This document shows positions 56,327-64,000 of a stretch of 64,000 nt of DNA, piece after piece; the stretch's first letter is position 1, and each line of letters starts with the position of its first letter. The notes beneath the pieces are model-generated. The model ran no database searches, was not told the DNA's origin, and was given only the letters and a program-made list of their open reading frames with translations. Made by a program: the position numbers and the translations under genes. The stretch is from Microvelia longipes (lineage: Eukaryota; Arthropoda; Insecta; Hemiptera; Veliidae): assembly GCA_018340805.1 (NCBI GenBank), contig JACMZG010000008.1, positions 75,915,450 to 75,979,449 of the forward strand. Reading direction: 5' to 3'.

Positions 56327-56880
56327 TACCCACGGGCTTAGATAATACTATATATAGAAGGAGCACAACTGATAACACAAAAGGCGGTTCACTGGTGCAC
56401 CTAAGTAATGCTGCCACCCTAACAATATACAATTTTCTAAAAAAAAAGTTGGCAATACTTCTGGTTGCTGAATTATTATGTTCTATTATTAATTAATGAT
56501 TGATTATTCATAAAATACTAATATAAATATCGGTGCATTACAATATTTAAAGCATTTTAAATTGTAGTTTAACGTATTTATTAAAATTATATACAAAAAG
56601 TATCCTCGTCAACTAAATGTAGATTCATGTATTCCGCCACCCTTTGCCATCTAAGCCAGTTTTATTTAAATACTCAGCAGTGTTTTAAGTTATTATATTT
56701 GTTCTTTACGATCTTTCTTCATTAATAGATTTTATGACAATATTTAAATAATGTTTTGTGTCCGGTGGCAGCATTACTTTGGTGCACCAGTCAACCAAGC
56801 TTTCGTGTTATCAGTGGAATTACATTGTGTTTACGCGTCCTGTGCTCCTTCTATATAGTATTATTCTAAGCACACGGGTA
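56327..56880. mobile_element. 554-bp MITE with about 100-bp inverted ends
   Basis: Left: TACCCACGGGCTTAGATAAT, ACTATATATAGAAGGAGCAC, CTGATAACAC, ACTGGTGCACC, AAGTAATGCTGCCACC. Right (inverted): TACCCGTGTGCTTAGAATAA, CTATATAGAAGGAGCAC, CTGATAACACGAAAGC, ACTGGTGCACCAAAGTAATG. The right arm carries a 25-base insertion between GAGCAC and CTGATAAC. AT-rich centre, no ORF. Confidence 0.8.
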
Positions 56881-57629
56881 TTTATGTGTGACGTCAGCCC
56901 TTACCTGTTCTAACGACCTAATATTAGGCATTAGCTAAAAAAAATTGATGAAACATTATATCGCCTATATTATTACATTGTCTTTTTTGCGAGACTGATA
57001 ATTTAACAGAATTCATACAAAATATAACTAAGTTATAAAAAATCATAAATTATTTTATAGCAAACTTTTATTCCTTACTATTATAGCTTAATTATTTAAA
57101 CTATATTTTTTTTATTTTATTCATACAGTAACATAAAAATTTAAGCTAATAATAAATATCCAAAATTTAAATGAATACGTAAATTTATGAATAGAATATA
57201 TAATTTTGAAAATTACTTATTTACTAAAATTTAATATAAATTAAACTTACTGTTTTTACAGTCTACTTGAAAATCAATATTAACAACTGGAATACTTACC
57301 TGAAACAAAAAAAGAAACAAAATAAATAATAGGATAAAAGATTAAATAGAAAATAACCAAAATAAATATTAATATAAATCCATAGTGAAGAAGAATTGTT
57401 AGTAAGACCGGGCTGTGAATTATTAGTAAAGTGATCAGATATAAAATTATAGAATCGAACTAACTTATATAAATTTCACAAATTTAAAATAATCTTAATT
57501 TAATGAAGGATCTTTGTTAAATTTGCTGACTCAGCAAACCGGGTTAAGGACGTCACAACAATCTGGGTGTTAGGTTCACACACCAGATTAAAATTACTTA
57601 GCCGTCCGAAAGGTAGCGTGAAAACAAAA
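56881..57629. other. AT-rich spacer
   Basis: No gene or repeat recognised. 57530-57620 contains CTGACTCAGCAAACCGGGTT and GACGTCACAACAATCTGGGT, phrases recurring at 58740-58800. Confidence 0.35.
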
Positions 57630-58040
57630 TAATTCTGGCGCGGTGGTCCGCATGACGGCGAATTTCCTTTTGGATGCATGTTTCTGTGGTTAACAACAAT
57701 CCTGGTTAAAATGATTTTTTTACATTATATCAGTTTTATAACTACTAAATAATTCTGGCGCGGTGGTCCGCTGTCGGGCGAATTTCATTTAGAATGCTTG
57801 TTTCCGTGCTAAACAACCCATTTCTTGCTTATGCAAGAACCATGCCCGGTTGCGTGGTTCCGGTTCATACTTAGAACCTAAGCAGTTACTTCAATTGTCA
57901 AGCACTGCTCGTAACTCATTTTATCTGTATTTTTTAAAGGAAATGCGCATAAGTATCAAGTTGCTTATACAAAACTATGCCTCTAAAATTACCAGTACGC
58001 ATATTATTTGCACTAGTTTAAAGATTAGTCAGTTATCTTT
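57630..58040 (-). mobile_element. Family D repeat, long copy (inverted relative of 11050-11500)
   Basis: Plus strand: AATTCTGGCGCGGTGGTCCG twice (57630 and 57751), TTGGATGCATGTTTCTGTG, GTGCTAAACAACCCATTTCT, TGCTTATGCAAGAACCATGC, CGGTTGCGTGGTTCCGG and AAAGATTAGTCAGTTATCTT. Order and spacing are the mirror image of 11050-11500, including the extra terminal copy, so this composite form spread as a unit. Confidence 0.75.
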
Positions 58041-58470
58041 AAAGAGGGTAAGATGAGAGGGAGCTGGAAGGCTCAAGATAAGACCTAGCCTGAAGTAATG
58101 TGAAACGGTCCAGGCTAGGTTTAAGGGTTTCGCGGAGTGATTTTTAGTTGGAATGAGGCAGACCCTGAGTCCAGCACTGTTGACAGACCGCTGGTCTTCG
58201 TGCGTAAATGCATTTCTCTCTCTTTTTTTTGGTAACATTTTTCCGGCAAAAAAAATTTCGCAAAAACAAAAACCTTTCAAGGTTTGAGCGCATTTCCTTA
58301 GAAAAATACAGGCAGAATAAATACGATAAAAAATGATCGTCCTACTAGGATTTGAACCCAGGTACCTGAATTGAAAACATGAAAACTTTTTCCATGTTTT
58401 CATAAACCCTACTTGAAATGTTTTATTTACGGTCAAAATGTAGTTTCTGGTATTGACCAAATTTTTTTTT
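58041..58470. other. Unassigned; hairpin and box B-like motif
   Basis: CCTAGCCTG at 58087-58095 and CAGGCTAGG at 58112-58120 form a 9-bp stem. On the minus strand TGGGTTCAAATCCTAG (58345-58360) resembles a tRNA box B without box A. The frame 58029-58460 (minus, 143 codons) shows no domain. Confidence 0.35.
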
Positions 58471-58705
58471 ACTATTTGATCACTTAGAGTGGCTTATCGA
58501 CTTTGCTCCGAATTTATTCGACTCGGCGCCAAAGATACACACAAAAAGCGACACCCTACTCGAAATTAATTTTTTATTAACCCAAATTTAGATTTCTGGT
58601 AATTTGCAATAGTAATTTCAACTTTTTGGTCACTTAGATTGGTCCTATCGACTTCGGACCGGTTTCATTTGATTCAGAGTCTTAAGAAACATAAATATTG
58701 CCTTT
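58470..58705 (+). repeat. Family E repeat, two tandem units
   Basis: Unit of about 150 bp: TTTTTGGTCACTTAGATTGG, CTATCGACTTCGGACC, TTCATTTGATTCAGAGTC, and in the first unit GCGACACCCTACTCGAAATT. The first unit starts at about 58475, the second at about 58625. Related to 5330-5640. Confidence 0.6.
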
Positions 58706-58864
58706 TTGCGACGAAAAATATTAATTCTGCATTTTGCTGATTTTTTGAACATTTTGCTGGCCCAGTAAACCGAGTTAATCACGTTACAAAAACCTGGTTT
58801 TCAATAGTATTCGTATCCTCCCGAAGGTTGATTTTTGTACCAACTACACACCTCCACACACACA

Positions 58865-58870
58865 AATATA

Positions 58871-58920
<50 letters not shown>

Positions 58921-58925
58921 ATTAT
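58865..58925. repeat. (AT)n microsatellite
   Basis: About 60 bases of AT after a short ACACAC block, with a family B-like phrase (AAGGTTGATTTTTGTACCA) immediately before it. Confidence 0.9.
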
Positions 58926-59595
58926 TGGAAATAAAATGTCCAAGCTCTAGTCGGACTTATTTTATGCGACTTGTCCCATATATTTTATTCCATTTTAGTC
59001 TTTATCTATTGAAGTATTCTTTATAATGTCTTCGTTTGTTAACAAAGAAATATTTGAATACGAAAATTGCATTTAATGTGAGTAGCATATTCTAAAATTA
59101 ACACTAATTAATAAACTAAACGTTTTTTTTTTTTGTAACATGAAATCATTAGCTATTTGCGCACACTAAATAAGGGTACATTCGTGTAAGAAATATTATA
59201 AAAATTGAAAATTCAAAGAAAAAAGTTAAATTAATCCATAAAGTTTACAAGATAAATGCTTTCTACAGAAATGAATACAAAAAGTAAACCAAGACACTTG
59301 ATCAAGAAGATCCAGACAGCTCTGTTTCTTGTTGCCTCTGTGTTGCTTTATAGTTTGCCCCCTACTAAGGGGCACATTGATCCCTCAGCTATATGTCTTA
59401 TAGTAAAACTCTAAATCTTTCTTTTTCTCTTTACAAGTTAAACTAAACTTTTTCTTTGATTTTCTTCTACAGCTCTTGTCATTTTCCATTACGTTTTACA
59501 AGACATATAAACATATTAAAAATGATAAAGATTTTTCCAAAGAACAAGTCTGTATATATATATTATATATATATAATATATATAATTATATAAAT

Positions 59596-59631
<36 letters not shown>

Positions 59632-59706
59632 AAAGCTTTAAGTGGTATTACTTCGGTTTCGATACGCTAGATGTCAGATTAAAATGTAATTTTAGTCTAC
59701 AGTGTT
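58926..59706. other. AT-rich stretch with a second AT tract
   Basis: 59555-59630 is an interrupted AT microsatellite. The rest is unassigned. Confidence 0.45.
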
Positions 59707-60887
59707 ATACAGGGTGTTTCACAAGTGTCTCCAGAAAAGGATTGATAGTACTCCATCAAAAGGAACAAAAAATGACCTATAAATATAAACCCGATCTCCG
59801 ACCGTTTTCCCCACAAGGTCAAATTAAATTTTAAAAAAATATTTGACCTCACATCATAAATTGTTAATAGGGTTTTAACATGTTCAGCTAGAAAGGCGAA
59901 TTGGTCTCATTAGAAAGCTGAGTAAATTTCCCTAAAGCAAAACTACTACTATGAAAATATTTTAGAACTAATGCAAAAATTTTACATGAAAACATGATTT
60001 TTTTGAAAAAATGAATTTATGAAATTTTTATGGTAGGCATTAGAGGAAGTAAAAGATGAGCAAAAGTTCAGCCAAGAACGGAGAAACTTCTTTTATGAAT
60101 GCCCTTTAAGAAAATTTAAATATTTTTTACACTCAATAGTAAAACTTTAAGCATTCTTCCTAGAAGTTAGAAAACTGAATATTTTTTAGCATTTTTGCAA
60201 TATGTCTACAATGATAATTACATGGTACATAAAATAATTAAAAATCTTAAAGCCCAGAGAAAAGAGTGGTTTTAAGAAAAAGTGTAAGAATGAAATAGGT
60301 TTATTTTACCTTCTAGAGTCTAAAATCGTATTATTAAATTATTTCGAAAATAAAAATTTTTATTAAAATAAACACATTATTTTCATTTTATGCGACAATA
60401 ATGATCAGATTTTGCAACTTCTAGCAAACGATTAGCTTACATTTTTGACTATTGATGTAAAAATATTATTTTCTTAAAGGGCAATCATAAGAGAAGTTTT
60501 TTTCCGTTCTTGGCTGAACTTTGCTCATCTCTTACTTCTCTAATGCCCTATCATAAAAATTCCATAAAATTCATTTTTTTCAAAAAATCATGTTTTTATG
60601 CAAAATTTTGGCAGTAGTTCTAAAATATTTGACAATAGTTAGTAATTTTATCCTTTAACAAATTTACTCAGCTTCTAATGAGACCAATTTCGCCTTTCTA
60701 GCTTGAACAGTTTAAAACCCTATTAACAATTTTATGATGTGAGGTCAAATATTTTTTTAAAATATTAATTTGACCTTGTGGGAAAACGGTTGGAGATCGG
60801 GGTTTATATTATAGGACATTTTTTGTTCCTTTTGAGGATACTATCACCTCCTTTTCTGGTGGACACTTTATATGAAACACCCTGTAT
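59707..60887. mobile_element. 1.18-kb near-complete palindrome with ATACAGGGTGTTTCA ends
   Basis: The left end ATACAGGGTGTTTCA and right end TGAAACACCCTGTAT are perfect inverses. Inverted similarity runs inward through GACCTCACATCATAAATTGT, TAACATGTTCAGCTAGAAAG, GAGCAAAAGTTCAGCCAAGA and CTTAAGAAAATTT-type sequence to a centre near 60300, so each arm is over 500 bases. A TA or TTATA duplication at the ends is possible. No transposase. Likely a foldback non-autonomous transposon. Confidence 0.85.
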
Positions 60888-61080
60888 ATTCGGACACGGA
60901 TATCTTGATGATTTGCTATTGATATATTTGATCGTTCACAAATATCATGATTGCCGTGCAGCGGTGTAAAGAATTATCACCACCTGAAGCTCTAACTCAA
61001 AGTAGCATTTCTCCTGTCACGCTACGTTCAACCTCAGTATTCTTAGGTAACCATGAAGTATATACATGACTTTTGTTAAA

Positions 61081-61132
61081 TCATGAAAGTTAAGCAGCAT
61101 CGAGCGTGTTCCAGGATGGGGGACTGTTGGGA
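61081..61132 (+). promoter_or_regulatory. 5S-like internal control region
   Basis: CATGAAAGTTAAGCAGCATC, GAGCGTG, TTCCAGGATGGGGGACTGTT and GGGATCG. Box A is a near-perfect match to arthropod 5S (GAAAGTTAAGCAGCATCG). Box C (GGATGGGGGACTG) is close to the insect form. About 6-7 bases are missing between them. Confidence 0.6.
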
Positions 61133-61292
61133 TCGAATCGAATTATTAACAAGCTGAGTACGAGCGAAGCGAGTCCAAAGACTACTTGCAGTATAAATTT
61201 AAGTAGTTGCATGTTTTACTGACGAGCGATGTGGGTAGAATGAGCTTAGCGAATCTAGTGAGATGAGGAAAAGTTCTGAGATACCCTGTGTC

Positions 61293-61300
61293 CGATTTTT
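61293..61300 (+). terminator. Candidate Pol III T-run terminator of family A
   Basis: CCGATTTTTTTT closes the 61020-61308 copy. Other copies end in CCCGATTTT to CCCGATTTTTT (44793, 40395, 10162). Confidence 0.45.
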
Positions 61301-61308
61301 TTTATCAT

Positions 61309-62180
61309 TTATCGTATCAATAAATATACATTTTCACCAATAGCATAATAAACTATAATATAAATAAAAAATGGAATTTACACTATTATTTCTCCATGAG
61401 TCACATAATCTGACGAAATGTCCTACCTCGAAAAATATTTGGAAGATTAAAAGTTATATGCTGTCAATGTTTGGAATCACAATAATCAATATTATACAAA
61501 ATAAGCGACATCCACAATGTTCTTTGAAGTCTCTTTCTCTTTAGATTACGTCGAAATATTAAAAAAAATCAACTACTAATATCTTTCATGATTTTTATGA
61601 CTTTAAAAGTTTGAAGTGTAAAGAAGTTGTAAACGTATAACGTCATTTACAAAATCTATTTAGTTTTTCCACTCATGTGATTCCTCCGCGCGATATTGCT
61701 TATAAAAATGGATAAAAAATCTCAACCTATATTTAGATTTTTTTAAGCGTGAAAGTTATTGACCAATCAGAACAAGAAAATAACATTGTTATTTTCTAGT
61801 CTCTATTGTTTTTTTTTATATTATATTGTCTTCAAGTTGCCCTGATCAAGAACATGCCCATGCTGAAAACGTTGGCACGAAATTTTTCCCTTCAAGAGAA
61901 GTGAGTGTGTTTTTGTAAGCCTTATCCTGATTCGTTATCCTGAGTTTATCGGAAGTAAACTTAAGATGTCTTGCCAACTTAACCCTGTCTCTGCTGACCC
62001 GCCTCTACGTTAAGATGCAGTTTAAACTCTCTCTCTCTCTCTTCTAGCGAGGTTAACTGAAAGCGGCTCTCAGCATTCACAAGATTGAAACTATTTTTTC
62101 CTTCTTCCAACATCTTAAATTCTCACATCAACCTTCAAGCCAGCCTAGTTTGCAGTTTCCTTCTACTTTACAGGTTCATC
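61309..62180. other. Unassigned; one hammerhead-like motif
   Basis: CTGATCAAGAACATGCCCAT then GCTGAAAACGTTGGC at 61842-61876 has the same layout as the motif at 38788. A (CT)n run lies at 62029-62043. No gene was seen. Confidence 0.35.
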
Positions 62181-62226
62181 CTACTGCTGGTTGGAGTGTG
62201 CTAATAAGTTCTCCAACCAGTAGTAG
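62181..62226. repeat. 16-bp stem hairpin
   Basis: CTACTGCTGGTTGGAG and CTCCAACCAGTAGTAG pair with one mismatch around a 14-base loop. Confidence 0.85.
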
Positions 62227-63504
62227 AAAAGTTTGAAAGCTCCGTAGGAAAAGTTAGAACCCGGGTGACAGTGTGGTGACCTTCCCGCTTGGTAGATCGG
62301 CTCAGTCCCAGCAATATACTCCGGTAGCCTCACTTACGAGTTCTGCACCGAGTATAAACGACACGGTCCATCGACTCCGCTCATAGGGCAACTTTACAGC
62401 ATCATCAGAGCCGTATGAAAAGAACTTTATTTTTAAGCCAAGTTGCATTGAAACTGACCTATTTACGCGACAGTCTTTTGAGCTTTAGCACGTTTACAAG
62501 AGATGCTTACATTCATACACTCATAAAGACACTATTTTTTTTCTATTTTTTATCAATGCAATACTTCCCATTCTTTTTAGGAGGTAGGCAAGTATAAAAT
62601 ATATTTAGAAATTTATTACTCCTTAATACAATAATACTTTATATCGATTTCAATAACTACAACTATTTTGAAGTTTGAGGTAAAGAAAGTAATAGAAAAT
62701 ATTTTTATTGTTTGGGTCGATTATTGTCAAGTTTTTTTTTTAAAAAAAGCGAACAGTGCCTTGTATTATTTTAGGAAAACGTAGGGGGGTAAAGTTTCGG
62801 ACTAGATTGAGGGAGAGCGAGGAGATGAACCGTGGGGGACGGGCTTCCTTGTGCCCCCCAGAGGTTGTTTGTCTTTATTTTGTTTTCACGATTGCTGGAA
62901 TAGGAAAACACAAAAGACAAAATTTCTTCTCTCTTTTCTTTTTATTTCTTGATTTTCAATAAATAAGAAAAGGATTTTCTGAATCAATTTTGAAAAAATA
63001 TTAGTTTTCTTCTACAGCTTTTGATGGATTAATACATTTTTCTTTGAAATTATAAACGAAGAATTTTTTAAAGTCGTAATGTATATGAAGGCTTTTCTTT
63101 TAACCATGATTAAGGCTTTAATCTTCTAAATACTCTAAAACATTACATAAGAAATACATTTTATAAAACCGAAGAACTACCGATAAAATTATTTTACCGA
63201 AATTATAAATATAATTACCGAAAAATGCACACAGTAAGTGTAAACTTTATTAAAAAAATCCTTACTTACTTTACTTTATTCCTTAACTTTACTTAAAACT
63301 CCGATCAAAGTAAATCAACAGATCGTGTGATGAGAAACAGATGCAGTTCTAATTGGGAAATGAAAAGCAGTCAGAACAGGCAATGCTGCTTCAATGCTGC
63401 TCGGGTGTTTTAGAACACACCCGAGACATTCGATCATTTCAGTGTTTTTCAAGTGTACTTAAAAACATTGAAATAATATTGTTTAAAGAACAAAAATTAT
63501 AGGC
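62227..63504. other. Unassigned region
   Basis: 62240-62400 is GC-richer and on the minus strand shows a weak tRNA-like pair (ACCAAGCGGGAAGG and CCCGGGTTCTAAC). 62756-62962 is an open frame of 68 codons without a domain. A hairpin CTCGGGTGT/ACACCCGAG lies at 63399-63424. Confidence 0.35.
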
Positions 63505-64000
63505 ATACATTTTTTTTAATTTTCCTCATTTATAGCGCAGGTATATAGGAAAAGTACTGCGATTGTAAAAAAATCCGAAACTGTGATGTCACAGGAAATA
63601 TTCATTTGAGGTGTTTTGAAGGCCTCCTGAATGGTTTTTACAAAGTTGTCTGTCTGTATGTGTGTGTGTGTGTTTGTATGTGTTTGTGTGTGTCTATGTG
63701 TGTGTGTGTGTTTCTGTTATCATCGTAGCTCCCATTGTATTCATGCTAGAGAGTTTAAACTTTGTACAAAAATCAGCCTACCACTGCAGTTCTTTGGAAA
63801 ATAATTTTTAAAGACGTCATTAACCTGCAATAATAACTCTGTGAAAATTTCAAAAAACCATAAAGCATGGCAAAATGATGCAATTGGATTGAGATTTGGC
63901 ACCCATGTTGCAATGCATAAGACTATCATATGTGCTAAGTTTCATCTCATATTAGCTTGTGTGTGTTTTTAAAAGTTGTAAAAAATCAGAAAATGATTCA
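63505..64000 (+). mobile_element. Family A repeat, 5' half, running off the window
   Basis: Begins with the hairpin TTTTCCTCATTTATAGCGCA-GGTATATAGGAAAA (63520-63553), then AAAAAAATCCGAAACTGTGA, TTTGAGGTGTTTTGAAGGCC, TCCTGAATGG, TGTCTGTCTGTATGTG, a long (GT)n tract, ATCATCGTAGCTCCCATTG, GACGTCATTAACCTGCAATA, GAGATTTGGCACCCATGTTG and TTTCATCTCAT. The 5S-like part would lie beyond 64000. Confidence 0.8.

Larger units (their letters stand above)
61020..61308 (+). mobile_element. Family A 3' part with 5S-like block and T-run end
   Basis: CATGACTTTTGTTAAATCAT leads into the 5S-like block (61081-61132), then GTACGAGCGAAGCGAGTCCA, GCAGTATAAATTTAAG, GACGAGCGATGTGGG, GAATGAGCTTAGCGAATCTA, GAGATACCCTGTGTCCGATT with eight T in all. 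The T8 run at 61293-61300 would be a strong Pol III terminator about 220 bases after box A. Confidence 0.78.

Noticed and set aside
56018..56327. Envelope gene after gypsy integrase
   Set aside because: The stop is followed directly by a polypurine tract and LTR-like TG start; there is no room or frame for an envelope.
58029..58460. 143-codon minus frame
   Set aside because: No motif, overlaps the family D edge and a hairpin; it looks like chance.
62240..62330. Possible tRNA gene or SINE head on the minus strand
   Set aside because: Box B (GGGTTCTAACT) departs from GGTTCGANTCC, and no cloverleaf could be folded by eye.

Overview
The window looks like non-coding, repeat-dominated DNA from a nuclear genome of an invertebrate, most likely an insect. 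It is AT-rich and has no compact gene order, no ribosomal RNA or intact tRNA gene, and no convincing host protein-coding gene. The insect assignment is an inference from the style of the non-LTR and Ty3/gypsy polymerase remnants and from the density of MITEs and minisatellites. The species cannot be read from this sequence.

Layout. 0-5 kb: a CATAGAGATATA-ended MITE cluster and a 5'-truncated non-LTR retrotransposon (minus strand). 6-12 kb: a second, shorter copy of that non-LTR element ending on a TTAA-flanked foldback MITE, several copies of a repeat called here family A, and a tRNA-derived SINE. 12-20 kb: minisatellites, including an 18-bp array enclosed by inverted arms and a satellite whose two halves point in opposite directions. 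20-33 kb: more family A copies, three large minisatellites (33, 55 and about 19 bp units), a 0.6-kb foldback element and long AT tracts. 33-42 kb: a family D foldback, a small MITE, a 1.4-kb element with 155-bp inverted ends, hammerhead-like motifs and a 1-kb inverted-arm element filled with 140-bp tandem repeats. 42-52 kb: a 20-bp minisatellite, the best full family A copy, a possible Penelope-like fragment and the second SINE copy. 53.6-56.1 kb: a decayed Ty3/gypsy pol region (RT, RNase H, integrase) with a polypurine tract and the start of a 3' LTR. 56-61 kb: three inverted-repeat elements, including a 1.18-kb near-complete palindrome. 61-64 kb: further family A copies.

The strongest unusual signal is family A, an interspersed repeat with about 19 full or partial copies on both strands. 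Several copies carry a block of roughly 55-60 bases resembling the internal control region of 5S rRNA (box A, intermediate element, box C), followed about 150-200 bases later by a conserved end reading CCCGATTTT, a possible Pol III terminator. The opposite end is a perfect hairpin. In 5S-derived SINEs the 5S part normally sits at the 5' end; here it lies about 0.5-0.6 kb inside the repeat.

All coding remnants are transposon-derived and broken by frameshifts, deletions or truncation. Nothing here forms a working pathway. The annotation is therefore mainly a map of mobile elements, their nesting, and their tandem and inverted structures. All family assignments were made by eye, without database searches.
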